Positions 54,717 through 63,434 of a stretch of DNA of 64,000 nt are shown piece by piece. Every line of letters starts with the position of its first letter. Positions within the stretch are counted from its first letter, which is position 1. The notes beneath the pieces are model-generated. The model was not told the DNA's origin and searched no databases. It was given only the letters and a program-made list of their open reading frames with translations. The stretch spans positions 1 through 64,000 of the forward strand of contig CAJTCE010000012.1 in assembly GCA_910574745.1 (NCBI GenBank), read 5' to 3'. The DNA is from Lachnospiraceae bacterium. Lineage in GTDB: Bacteria; Bacillota; Clostridia; Lachnospirales; Lachnospiraceae. Both the position numbers and the translations under genes were made by a program.

Positions 54717-55625
54717 TTGAAGGCTGCGCCACGTGTAATAACAGATTTTCCGGATGAGGGAAATGCCCGAATAGTTTTTATGGGATTCTTATATAAGAGT
54801 AGGTCAGAGAAAAGTGAAGATATACCAAATACTGTGATTGAAGAATTTGATGAGCAGGAAAAGACAATTTTCAATACAGCACAAGAGCAACAAGTGGAAA
54901 CTGAGCAACAGGAAGATAAGAATGTTTTAATTGTAAAAGATGAAAATGTTCTGGAAGATTATGCTTTTGTTGCTTTCATTAACAATGAAGTTTCTGCGTA
55001 TGACCCGCAAGAAAACAATGAAAAATATTTACTTGATTATTTAAAAGATTATCACATGATATATGGTATTCATTATATGGCAGAAGATTTAAATAACGAT
55101 AATGAAAATGAATTATTAGTATTAATCCAAACCGGGCATGATTTTGGGGATTTGTTAGTTTTTGAAGAAACAGAGAATGGAAAATTTATTTCATGGGATG
55201 TATGGAAAGATTTTTTAATTGATAGGCTATGTGAAGTATATTATTGCGGTAATGCAACATTTGAGCGGATTGGTGGGTTGGGAATATCTATCGGACATTA
55301 TACACAGGAAGGGAAACAGGAATGCCTGATGGACTATTATACAGAAACACGAGAATGTTATGATACTTACGATGTGGAAGGTGTTTGGCTGAGATTATAT
55401 GAGAGTGGAGAAGTGGTAAATGAAATTGATTATGAATACTACTACGATCGGGAATTGAACGAATACAGTACGCCTCCTGAAAGCAAAGCAAAAGAGACGA
55501 AGTGTAATGAATTGGTAGATGCAATGTTAGCTGCACTGGGAGAGGAAAAATCAATTAAGGTTCAAAGTGAAGAATATAGAGATAAAATTGAAACTGTCTC
55601 ATTGGAAGAATTATTAAATCCTTAG
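54717..55625 (+). CDS. Unknown AT-rich protein with unclear start
   Basis: A 302-codon frame opening at TTG 54717. I do not recognise the product. It is acidic and includes EDLNNDNENELLVLI near residue 125, a D-x-N-x-D-type loop like the 299-residue protein encoded at 19980. The sequence is visibly richer in A and T than the genes on both sides. No good ribosome binding site precedes the TTG, and the product lacks a signal peptide, so a true start could be further in (for example the ATG at 54780) or the 5' end may be lost. Confidence 0.6.
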   Translation: MKAAPRVITDFPDEGNARIVFMGFLYKSRSEKSEDIPNTVIEEFDEQEKTIFNTAQEQQVETEQQEDKNVLIVKDENVLEDYAFVAFINNEVSAYDPQENNEKYLLDYLKDYHMIYGIHYMAEDLNNDNENELLVLIQTGHDFGDLLVFEETENGKFISWDVWKDFLIDRLCEVYYCGNATFERIGGLGISIGHYTQEGKQECLMDYYTETRECYDTYDVEGVWLRLYESGEVVNEIDYEYYYDRELNEYSTPPESKAKETKCNELVDAMLAALGEEKSIKVQSEEYRDKIETVSLEELLNP

Positions 55626-55893
55626 TTTCAATGTAAAAGTGTAGGTTGTAAGTGTTGCAGTACGGTTTTGTAACATATCATAAACCTGAATGTGTGATAA
55701 AGGGTAGTGGGTTAGCGTTGTTGACCTGCTGCTTAACACTATTCGACTATAACCCCAACGAAATCATGCTGTTTTCCGGATTATTTACTAAAAAACTTCA
55801 AAAATCTCATGACTCTGTATTGACATGAAAGGGGTGGGGATGACTTTGTAGGGCCGATAGCCGGTAGGGGGAAATTAGGTAAATTTTTAGTTT
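55626..55893. other. Intergenic region with no recognised gene
   Basis: This gap holds no convincing reading frame, promoter or RNA in either direction. A GTGGGGATGAC stretch around 55835 recalls element-end sequence but nothing more can be said. Confidence 0.5.
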
Positions 55894-55939
55894 AATAAAC
55901 ACTTTATTTATCACTCACGTGCCAAACAAAGTGTTTATT
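55894..55939. terminator. Bidirectional terminator between the orphan and the LacI gene
   Basis: AATAAACACTTT (55894-55905) pairs perfectly with AAAGTGTTTATT (55928-55939) around a 22-base loop, with A- and T-rich flanks on both sides. Confidence 0.82.
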
Positions 55940-55986
55940 TTTATTGATTAAAATAAGAAAAATATATGTAAATTTTTCTATTGTAT

Positions 55987-57033
55987 TTAATTATTGGAAT
56001 AGAAAGATTTCAAAGGATTTATAGCCTTACTGGTATCCCCTGTTTTTAAAGTCGGTTCATATACAATCTCCCGGTTTCCTATATGAGTATTTTTGATTCG
56101 TGAAATAAGATTTTTTGCTGCCTCATTACCAATATAAGTAGAACTCAAGGTTACTATTGTGGGGGTAAGCCAAAATAATTCACTGTTGCTTATGTTGCCG
56201 TAGGAGACAACGGAAAGCTGTTCTGGAATCTGAATCTGTGCAGTTCTTAAGAATTTGAATGCGCCTATCGCCATGGCATTATTGGCTACAACGATTGCCG
56301 TTGGCCTGGGAGAAAGTCCAAGAAGATACCGACAGCCGTCCATTCCGTCTATTTCGTTAAATAAGTTGCCGTCATAGCGGTATATATAAGAATCATCCAC
56401 TATAATGTTAGCTTCCGACATAGCGCTTTTAAACCCTTCTAATCGTTCTTTACCGGTAGAAAATTTGAGATCAGAAGTAATGAGACCGATTTGCCTGTGT
56501 CCCAAATCAAGTAAATGCCGTGTTAATAATTTCATGCCCTCAAAATTATTACTTCCGACAAAATCGCCGCAGAACATATTGGAATTAATTCTTCTGCTTA
56601 CCAATACAACCGGAACTGTCTGGCTGATACTCTCTATATACTTATCATTCATGCATGTCGTATTAATAATCAGTCCTTCTACATGGTATTCCATGAGCCG
56701 CTGGATATGTCTTTTTTCCAATTCCGGATTATCATCCGTATTACATACGATTAAAGAATAATTTTCAGTATTTAGAACACTTTCAATAGATTTAGCCATG
56801 TATGTAAAATGGCTGTTACAAATATTTGAAACAATAAACCCTATCATTTTAGTCTTATTGAGCTTTAAACTTGTTGCCATGGAATTTTGGATATAATTCA
56901 TATCTTGAATTGCTTTTTTGACCTTGGCAGCTGTACCGGAACGAACAGTGCCGGTGCCGTTGATAACACGTGAAACAGTGGCTGTTGAAACGCCTGCTGC
57001 CCTTGCTACATCCTTAATTGTTGGTTCATTCAT
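55987..57033 (-). CDS. LacI-family transcriptional regulator
   Basis: A 348-residue repressor-type protein. The N-terminal helix-turn-helix and hinge helix are clear (TIKDVARAAGVSTATVSRVI). The periplasmic-binding-protein-like sensor domain covers about residues 60-335 (MIGFIVSNICNSHFTYMAK, VEGLIINTT, GLITSDLKF). It is divergent from the sugar ABC operon, whose promoter carries a LacI-type operator, so it is the likely local regulator. Confidence 0.95.
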   Translation of the reverse strand: MNEPTIKDVARAAGVSTATVSRVINGTGTVRSGTAAKVKKAIQDMNYIQNSMATSLKLNKTKMIGFIVSNICNSHFTYMAKSIESVLNTENYSLIVCNTDDNPELEKRHIQRLMEYHVEGLIINTTCMNDKYIESISQTVPVVLVSRRINSNMFCGDFVGSNNFEGMKLLTRHLLDLGHRQIGLITSDLKFSTGKERLEGFKSAMSEANIIVDDSYIYRYDGNLFNEIDGMDGCRYLLGLSPRPTAIVVANNAMAIGAFKFLRTAQIQIPEQLSVVSYGNISNSELFWLTPTIVTLSSTYIGNEAAKNLISRIKNTHIGNREIVYEPTLKTGDTSKAINPLKSFYSNN

Positions 57034-57218
57034 ATCCTTTTCCTCATGTCAGACTAATAGTAAGCTGAAAAACATAAATACGGCTTCCTAAATAATATAT
57101 CAGACATATCTAAAGAAATCAATTAAAAGTAACAAATGTAATAAAATGTAACGAAATGTAAAAATACACAAAACAAAATATGCAAAATTGTAGAAAACGA
57201 CGATTGTGAATCTGATTA

Positions 57219-57247
57219 TTGACAATAAATATAAATAAAAGTATAAT
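57219..57247 (+). promoter_or_regulatory. Sigma-A promoter of the sugar ABC operon
   Basis: A consensus TTGACA (57219-57224) and consensus TATAAT (57242-57247) are spaced by 17 bases. Such a strong promoter would need a repressor; an operator lies directly downstream. Confidence 0.9.
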
Positions 57248-57258
57248 TAAAACACGAA

Positions 57259-57272
57259 ATGAAAACGTTTAC
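57259..57272 (+). promoter_or_regulatory. LacI/CcpA-type operator (cre-like)
   Basis: TGAAAACGTTTACA fits the cre consensus TGNAANCGNTNNCA and the general central-CG LacI operator form. It begins about 11 bases after the -10 box, so at the transcription start, where binding by the divergent LacI protein or by CcpA would block transcription. Confidence 0.85.
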
Positions 57273-57306
57273 ATTTTGTAAAGAATATTATAGGAGACAC
57301 AGAAGA

Positions 57307-58812
57307 ATGAGTGAAAAAAGAGTTGTTTTAGAATGTCATGAAATAAGTAAAAATTTTGGTGCGACAAAAGCTCTAATAAATGTAGATTTGAAAATTCTCA
57401 GTGGAGAAGTGCACGGTCTTGTAGGAGAAAACGGCTCTGGAAAATCAACGTTATCTTCTATTCTTTCAGGAGTGTATAGGGCTGATTACGGCAAAATGGT
57501 TATGAAGGATAAACCGTATAAGCCAAGTAATATTGTGGAAGCAGAAAATAGTGGAGTTGCAATGATTACACAGGAACAGGGAACGGTAAACGGAATTTCT
57601 ATTGCCGAAAATCTTTTTCTGGGAAAAGAGAGACAATTTACAAAAGGCGGGCTGTTAAATACTAAAGTGATGTACAAGAAGGCAAGAGAACTTCTTGAAG
57701 GGGTAAATTTGATTCATGCGGAACCTGCATTACCCATTGAAACCCTTAATTTTGAAGAACGGAAATTAGTTGAGATAGCAAGGGCATTGGACAGTAATCC
57801 GGAAATATTAATTATAGATGAGACGACAACAGCGCTTTCAGCGGACGGGAGAATTATTGTAAAAAATATTATTAATCGTATGAGGAGCGAGGGGAAAGCA
57901 GTATTGTTCATATCACATGATATCGAAGAATTGCTGGAAAATTGTGATGTCATCACAGTATTGCGGGACGGCGAATTAATTAATACGGTTTCACGAAAAG
58001 ATCTGAATGAGCGCAAGCTACAGGTAATGATGGTAGGACGTGAATTAACACAGGATTATTTCCGGGGAGATTATGAAGAGCTTTCCTTTGGGGAGGTGGC
58101 GCTGGAGATAAAAAATTTGAGTTCGGATAAACAGCTGGAAAATGTAAATTTTGAACTTCATTATGGAGAGATTTTAGGGATAAGCGGTTTAAGCAATAGC
58201 GGTATTCATGAATTGGGTAAGACTATTTTTGGACTTATCAAACCTATTACCGGTGCCGTGACTGTTAAAAAGACCGGAAGTATAATCAAAAACAGCCGTG
58301 CAGCCCTAAAAAATAAGATTGCATATATACCTAAAAACAGAGATACGGAAGCCTTGTTTTTAAGGGTGTCCATTTCGGAAAATGTAGCGATTACGGCATA
58401 CGAAAAATTGAAAAAGATCTTTTATATCAGTAAGAAAAAGCAGATGTCATATGCCGGTAACATTATTGAGTCCATGCAGATAAAATGTAAAGACGCTAAA
58501 CAGAACGTTATGGAATTGAGCGGAGGTAACAAGCAGAAGGTAGTATTTGGAAAATGGCTGGGAAATGATTCTGAAATCTTTATTATGGATTGCCCTACAA
58601 GAGGGATTGATATCGGTGTGAAAAGTGCAATGTATAAATTGATTGACCAAATGAGAAAGGAAAAGAAAGCGATTCTTCTGATTTCGGAAGAACTTCCGGA
58701 ACTTATAGGAATGAGCGACCGTATTTTGGTAATGAAGGATGGAATCATACAAGCAGAGTTTAAAAGAAAACGTGAATTGGCTGAAACAGATATTATTAAA
58801 TATGTGATTTAG
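57307..58812 (+). CDS. Sugar-type ABC transporter ATP-binding protein (RbsA-like, two domains)
   Basis: A 501-residue double ATPase. The first domain has Walker A GENGSGKST but an altered signature, LNFEERKLVEIARAL, and Walker B ILIIDETTTALS. The second has a degenerate Walker A (GLSNSGIHELGK) as usual for RbsA, an intact signature MELSGGNKQKVVFGK and Walker B IFIMDCPTRGID, where Cys replaces Glu before Pro. I start at 57307 because the earlier ATG at 57259 is inside the operator. It powers the two permeases encoded after it. Confidence 0.93.
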   Translation: MSEKRVVLECHEISKNFGATKALINVDLKILSGEVHGLVGENGSGKSTLSSILSGVYRADYGKMVMKDKPYKPSNIVEAENSGVAMITQEQGTVNGISIAENLFLGKERQFTKGGLLNTKVMYKKARELLEGVNLIHAEPALPIETLNFEERKLVEIARALDSNPEILIIDETTTALSADGRIIVKNIINRMRSEGKAVLFISHDIEELLENCDVITVLRDGELINTVSRKDLNERKLQVMMVGRELTQDYFRGDYEELSFGEVALEIKNLSSDKQLENVNFELHYGEILGISGLSNSGIHELGKTIFGLIKPITGAVTVKKTGSIIKNSRAALKNKIAYIPKNRDTEALFLRVSISENVAITAYEKLKKIFYISKKKQMSYAGNIIESMQIKCKDAKQNVMELSGGNKQKVVFGKWLGNDSEIFIMDCPTRGIDIGVKSAMYKLIDQMRKEKKAILLISEELPELIGMSDRILVMKDGIIQAEFKRKRELAETDIIKYVI

Positions 58813-58820
58813 GAGGGATT

Positions 58821-59816
58821 ATGATGAAGGAACAATATAGGAAAAAGAGCTGTCTTCAGCTGAGTGTAATAACTCCATATCTGGGCGTTGTTTTGGTTTT
58901 TGTCCTTTTTGGTGTTTTGACAAAGGGAGTGCTTTTTGATATTTCGAGTTTGGGAAATCTGGTAAATAATGGTCTGCTAATTATGATTTGCAGCGTTGCT
59001 GCAGTTCCGGTTTTTGCAAGAGGCGAGATGGATTTTTCCCTGGGGAGTACAGAAGGCATATGCGTTATGCTGATAGGTTATGTTGTTATATCTAATATTA
59101 ATTTAGGCTGGCTTGGCCTTTTGATTTCAATTATTACAGGTGCAGTAATAGGACTTATAAACGGTCTTATTACAAATAATTTAAGAATACCATCGTTTGT
59201 TGCAACTATATCCGTGAATTATGTGCTTCGCGGCGTTATCTATACCATGATAGATTACAAAGAGGTAAGCTTTCCCACATCTTATGCCGTGAATTACAAT
59301 GTTGTGGTTTGCTTCGTTGTATTGGTGGCGGTATGCATTATCACTTATATTCTTATGGAAAATACGGTAATGGGAAAGGCTGAGAAATTAAATGGAGAAA
59401 ATAATCAGGCGTTAGATTTTTCGGGGGTCAATAATCGCCGGTATGGCGTGCTGGCATATGTTTACTTAGGCGTTATGGTTGGCGTAGCTTCTTATTTAAT
59501 AACCCCAAGATTTACCATGGTACAGGCAACTATTGGAAATACTCTGGCAATAGATGTATTAATCGCCCTGATGATCGGAGGCTTTAACATGTCGGGCGGA
59601 ATCGGGTCAAAGATTTCTCAGCCAATAATCGGCAGCGTTATCATAGCCGTTTTAAATCAGGGATATGCCTTGTTAAATGTAGAAAGCAGCATCGTGCAGT
59701 TTACGAAAGGTATTTTATTTGTTGTGATCCTGACAATAACGTCTCCCGGTCTATTAAAATCTTTTAAAAAGATATTTGGAAAGCAAAGAAATCAAGTTGA
59801 TAAAACGACTGCTTAA
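58821..59816 (+). CDS. Sugar-type ABC transporter permease (RbsC-like), first
   Basis: A 331-residue protein with eight to ten membrane helices. The RbsC/BPD-transp-2 family motif is seen in GEMDFSLGST, and again in LMIGGFNMSGGIGSKISQPI near residue 255. The ATG lies after AGGAGG, nine bases after the ATPase stop. It should form the membrane channel with the second permease at 61128. Confidence 0.92.
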   Translation: MMKEQYRKKSCLQLSVITPYLGVVLVFVLFGVLTKGVLFDISSLGNLVNNGLLIMICSVAAVPVFARGEMDFSLGSTEGICVMLIGYVVISNINLGWLGLLISIITGAVIGLINGLITNNLRIPSFVATISVNYVLRGVIYTMIDYKEVSFPTSYAVNYNVVVCFVVLVAVCIITYILMENTVMGKAEKLNGENNQALDFSGVNNRRYGVLAYVYLGVMVGVASYLITPRFTMVQATIGNTLAIDVLIALMIGGFNMSGGIGSKISQPIIGSVIIAVLNQGYALLNVESSIVQFTKGILFVVILTITSPGLLKSFKKIFGKQRNQVDKTTA

Positions 59817-59862
59817 AATAGCTGCCGTTTGTAATAAAAAATAATATTTTAAGGAGGAAAAA

Positions 59863-61089
59863 ATGAGGAAAAAATTATTAAAAACAATGGTTGCAGGAGC
59901 AACACTATTAACGATGCTTGCCGTAACGGCATGCGGCAACACGGAAACAGGGCAGTCTGTGGAAGAAACAACTGTAACGTCTACAGATACATCCGACGAA
60001 GAAACAGGAACATCGTCGCCCCTGGCAACGGGAAACGAAAGCCAATATGACATTATTGAAGAAGAGTACAAAATTGCATGGGTTGGCTGGGGAAATACAG
60101 ACTATATCGGTGCCGGAATCCAGTCATATTGTGAATATCTGGATGAACAGATGCCGGAGGTTACATTTGTATACTCTGATGCCGGTTTAAGAGGAAGCGA
60201 CGCAATGGTTTCTGAAGTGGAAGCTTTATGTCAGAGCGGAGTGGATGCGGTTATAGCTTATCTTCCTTCGGCGCCTATGGCGGATGTATGTAAAAAATAC
60301 GGTGTGTGGCTTGGTGCAGGGACAAATCTTGTAAGCGATCAGGAACTATTGGATTATCTGGAAGAATCAGGCATCTGGCTGGGATACTGCCCTCACGGCG
60401 ATGAAGAATTCGAAGGCAGATCTGCAGTAGAAACAATGTATGAGATGGGCGACAGAAACTTTGTTTTAATTGCTACGGACCCTGGTCATCCGGCAGGAGA
60501 TGCACGTTATAAAGGAATGAAAGAATTTCTGGAAAGCAAAGACGATGCAACCATTCTCGGAGAATATAGAGGAGCAGACGGAAATCAGGGCTTGGCGGAC
60601 CTTCTTGCATTACATGGAACAAATGTTGATGCTGTGGGAAAAACATCGGCATCTCAGTCTCATGGTCTGGAAGGAGCTGTAGGAGCTTTGGCTGCGGCAG
60701 GTGTGAACGATGCACATATCAGTGTTACTGATGTATCGGAATCAGCGGCGGAATTATTTGATTCCGGTGTGCTTGCATTCATGAATGGCGGAGATAGAAT
60801 TGATGCAGGAGTTATGGTTGTGCCGGCTATTAATGCATTGCAGGGAAATTATGAAGGACCTGTTTATCTGTATCCTAATTATGTTCAGATGCATAGTTCT
60901 GAGGATATGGACGACTTTTTCCAATATGTGGAGAACACAGAAATACCGCCTTTTACAGCTGACGAGTTACGTGCATGGATGAAGTGCTATAATCCGGATG
61001 CGACCAATGAAGGGTTTAAAGAATATTTGGAAACCGAGTTTACAATTGAGAACATTGCAGCAAGGCATGCAGACTTATTCGGCAAATAA
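59863..61089 (+). CDS. Substrate-binding lipoprotein of the sugar ABC transporter
   Basis: A 408-residue protein with a lipoprotein signal (LLTMLAVTACGN, lipid-linked Cys at about residue 26) and a Ser/Thr/Glu-rich linker to about residue 60. A periplasmic-binding-protein type I fold follows (KIAWVGWGNTDYIGAGIQSY, GVDAVIAYLPSAPMADVCKK, GAVGALAAAGVNDAHISVTD). It captures the solute outside the membrane. The ligand is unknown; family membership points to a sugar or sugar-like compound. It lies between the two permease genes. Confidence 0.92.
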   Translation: MRKKLLKTMVAGATLLTMLAVTACGNTETGQSVEETTVTSTDTSDEETGTSSPLATGNESQYDIIEEEYKIAWVGWGNTDYIGAGIQSYCEYLDEQMPEVTFVYSDAGLRGSDAMVSEVEALCQSGVDAVIAYLPSAPMADVCKKYGVWLGAGTNLVSDQELLDYLEESGIWLGYCPHGDEEFEGRSAVETMYEMGDRNFVLIATDPGHPAGDARYKGMKEFLESKDDATILGEYRGADGNQGLADLLALHGTNVDAVGKTSASQSHGLEGAVGALAAAGVNDAHISVTDVSESAAELFDSGVLAFMNGGDRIDAGVMVVPAINALQGNYEGPVYLYPNYVQMHSSEDMDDFFQYVENTEIPPFTADELRAWMKCYNPDATNEGFKEYLETEFTIENIAARHADLFGK

Positions 61090-61127
61090 ATTATAATCAA
61101 TAACACTATAGGTAAGTAGGTAAAATT

Positions 61128-62117
61128 ATGAAAAATAGTAGATTATCAATTATTACAAATCCATTAAAGGCATTTATTCTTCCGGTGGCCTGTTACCTGA
61201 TTTTTCTTATTTTATCAGGAGGTACATTTGGAACACCGGCAACGCTGATTAATAATGCTGTAAAATCCGTAAGTCCGATTTTGCTCGCCTATGGTGTTTT
61301 ACTGCTATTGGTTGAAGGAAATATGGATATGAGCATTGGTGCTTCCGTGTATCTGACGGCAATCATTGGAGGAAATCTGGGACAGAAATTGGGCTGGGGA
61401 ATTGGTGGAATCATCATTATATGCATTATTGTATCAATTATATGCTGTCTGATAAAGGCCGCGGTTAATTATCTTCTGAATATTTCATACAATCTTTTGT
61501 CCATAGGATTTTTGCTTGTTTTTGAATGCTGTACATATTTTCTCTTCGATTCAAAAGGAGCTATTGTCATGGGAGATATTACAATGATTGCGCGTGCACC
61601 GTGGTGCTTTATCTTTGTTGCGGCTGCCCTGGCGGGTATCTATGTAATATGGAAAAAATCTCTGGTGGCAAGCCATATTAGAACAATCGGCTCAAATAGG
61701 ATTCGAGCAGAGCTTTCGGGCATTGATATTAAAAAGGCTGAATTTAAGGCAATTATGATGGGCTCGATATTTATGGGATTTTCGGCTGTTTTTTTCCTGA
61801 CAAATTCGGGATTGGTGCAGCCGGTGTTGAACATGGCGTCAATGTCGCTCTGCTTTGATGCAATGATTGCTGTTTTTATCGGTATGTCGTTACAAAGATA
61901 TATTTCCATGCCAATAGCGATTATCATAGGCGTATTTACCATAAAGATGCTTGGAACAGGTATTCTCTCACTTGGTATTCCGTCCTATATGCAAAATGTA
62001 TTTACAGGCGTATTCCTGATAATATTTATGGGAATATCTATAAATCAAAATAAAATATTTGAAATTAGGGAAAATAAGAAACGGGCAAAACAAATTAAAG
62101 AAAAGTACGGTTTTTAA
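61128..62117 (+). CDS. Sugar-type ABC transporter permease, second
   Basis: A 329-residue RbsC-like permease with about nine helices. Family marks are EGNMDMSIGASVYLTAIIGG near residue 65 and MLGTGILSLGIPSYMQNVFT near the end. It diverges from the first permease, so the channel is probably a heterodimer. This differs from the classic ribose system, which has one permease. Confidence 0.9.
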   Translation: MKNSRLSIITNPLKAFILPVACYLIFLILSGGTFGTPATLINNAVKSVSPILLAYGVLLLLVEGNMDMSIGASVYLTAIIGGNLGQKLGWGIGGIIIICIIVSIICCLIKAAVNYLLNISYNLLSIGFLLVFECCTYFLFDSKGAIVMGDITMIARAPWCFIFVAAALAGIYVIWKKSLVASHIRTIGSNRIRAELSGIDIKKAEFKAIMMGSIFMGFSAVFFLTNSGLVQPVLNMASMSLCFDAMIAVFIGMSLQRYISMPIAIIIGVFTIKMLGTGILSLGIPSYMQNVFTGVFLIIFMGISINQNKIFEIRENKKRAKQIKEKYGF

Positions 62118-62132
62118 CCGATGGAGGAAGAT

Positions 62133-62561
62133 ATGAATTATTTTGAAGGAAAAATTGGAAAGCTTTATACAATAAGAATCAGTCCGGATGAAGACTTTTT
62201 AGGGGCTGTAGAGGAATTTGTAAAGGAAACGGGCATAAAGCACGGTGTAGTAGTGTCCGGTATCGCAACATTTAAGAACTGTGTAATGCATATGGTAACG
62301 ACGACTACATATCCGCCAATAGAATATTTTGATCGTAAAGATGATACGGCATTAGAGTTATCAGCGGTATCCGGTGTGATCGCAGGCGGAGACATTCATT
62401 TGCATATGGTTGTTTCCGATAAAGAAAATGCTTATTCAGGACATGTTGAGCATGGCTGTCAGGTGCTTTATCTATGTGAACTTGTTATTGCTGAAATTCC
62501 GGACGGCAATTTTAAACGTGAGAAAGATGAACATGGAATTAATCAGCTGGTAGCGCTGTGA
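62133..62561 (+). CDS. PPC/DUF296 domain protein
   Basis: A 142-residue protein of the PPC (DUF296) fold. The His-containing motif GGDIHLHMVVSDKEN and the preceding AVSGVIAGG are present, as is VEHGCQVLYLCELVI. In bacteria such proteins are trimers with no established reaction. I start at 62133, seven bases after GGAGGAAG; the ATG at 62121 overlaps that ribosome binding site. Its place in a carbohydrate operon suggests a catabolic or metal-binding role. Confidence 0.88.
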   Translation: MNYFEGKIGKLYTIRISPDEDFLGAVEEFVKETGIKHGVVVSGIATFKNCVMHMVTTTTYPPIEYFDRKDDTALELSAVSGVIAGGDIHLHMVVSDKENAYSGHVEHGCQVLYLCELVIAEIPDGNFKREKDEHGINQLVAL

Positions 62562-62643
62562 TGCAGCGGTCGTAACAGGAAATGAGCAATATGGATGATT
62601 AAATGTAAACGGCTGAGTTGATTTACAAGAAGGAGAGAATGAA

Positions 62644-63342
62644 ATGAACGAAACAAGTAAGGAAAACAAAAAAATTTTAGAGGCTTTTGAAGGACTGCGC
62701 GTTGCCGACATCAGGGATGGAATGGATTGGTGCGGATATATGCATTACGGCACGGTTTCCAAAGAAATTCAGCCCATATTCAGAACTTGCAAAATAGGTA
62801 TTGCACGGACATGGAAATATCTGCCGTATCAGGGACCAATGCCGTTTTTAACCGGAGAGGACTATACTAAATGGGCAGCGGATTACTATAAGAACATTAA
62901 CTTTTTGGGTTACTTTGACCGTATAGAAGAGGGAGACTTTATCTGTCTTGACCAATGTGGAATGGATGTGGGTTTAATCGGCAGCTTTAGCGGTTTGGAG
63001 GCCATTAAGGAAGGCGCTGTAGGCTGGGTATCAAACGGCGCTGTCAGAGATTCGGATGAAATGATTCTTGAAAAGGTGCCGTTTTGGGGGACGGGCTGTG
63101 CACAGCCTATGGTGCAGGGGCGTTTAATTTGGGAAGCGGAGCAGGTTCCTATTTCTATCGGTGGCGTTGTAATCTATCCGGGAGATGTAGTTGCAGCAGA
63201 TGGCGACGGCGTTGTCGTTGTTCCCAGAAAGGCTGCATTTGATGTTGCCAAATATGCAAGACAGGAACTTAACAATGATAAAGCCGGCAGGAAAAACTTA
63301 TACGAAAGTATGGGAAGAGAACTGGACGATTCTGTAAAATAG
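62644..63342 (+). CDS. RraA-family protein, probable aldolase-type enzyme
   Basis: A 232-residue RraA/HMG-aldolase family protein. The active-site signature is visible: GAVRDSDEM supplies the Arg and Asp pair, preceded by GLEAIKEGAVGWVSNG and followed by GVVIYPGDVVAADGDGVVVV. Family members cleave 4-hydroxy-2-oxo acids or decarboxylate oxaloacetate with a divalent metal. In a sugar-import operon an aldolase step is a reasonable inference. The N-terminal 60 residues are longer than in Proteobacterial RraA. Confidence 0.88.
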   Translation: MNETSKENKKILEAFEGLRVADIRDGMDWCGYMHYGTVSKEIQPIFRTCKIGIARTWKYLPYQGPMPFLTGEDYTKWAADYYKNINFLGYFDRIEEGDFICLDQCGMDVGLIGSFSGLEAIKEGAVGWVSNGAVRDSDEMILEKVPFWGTGCAQPMVQGRLIWEAEQVPISIGGVVIYPGDVVAADGDGVVVVPRKAAFDVAKYARQELNNDKAGRKNLYESMGRELDDSVK

Positions 63343-63360
63343 GAATTGAAACTTAAAGAT

Positions 63361-63403
63361 GCGGGGGCGATTGTAACATTTTATGAATGTTCGGCGCTCC
63401 TGC
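63361..63403 (+). other. Imperfect stem-loop between the RraA and SDR genes
   Basis: Bases 63361-63380 (GCGGGGGCGATTGTAACATT) pair imperfectly with 63386-63403 around a short loop; the AACATT/AATGTT inner part is perfect. There is no T run, so it may be a processing or stabilising hairpin rather than a terminator. Confidence 0.45.
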
Positions 63404-63434
63404 AAATACATGAAAGCATAAAATGAGGTTAAAA

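Noticed and set aside
55626-55890. A tRNA or small RNA gene in the gap before the LacI gene
   Set aside because: No cloverleaf pairing or T-loop sequence could be found.
57259-57306. An ATG at 57259 as start of the double ATPase
   Set aside because: It falls inside the operator and only about 12 bases after the -10 box, and the added residues are not family sequence. The ATG at 57307 has AGGAG upstream.
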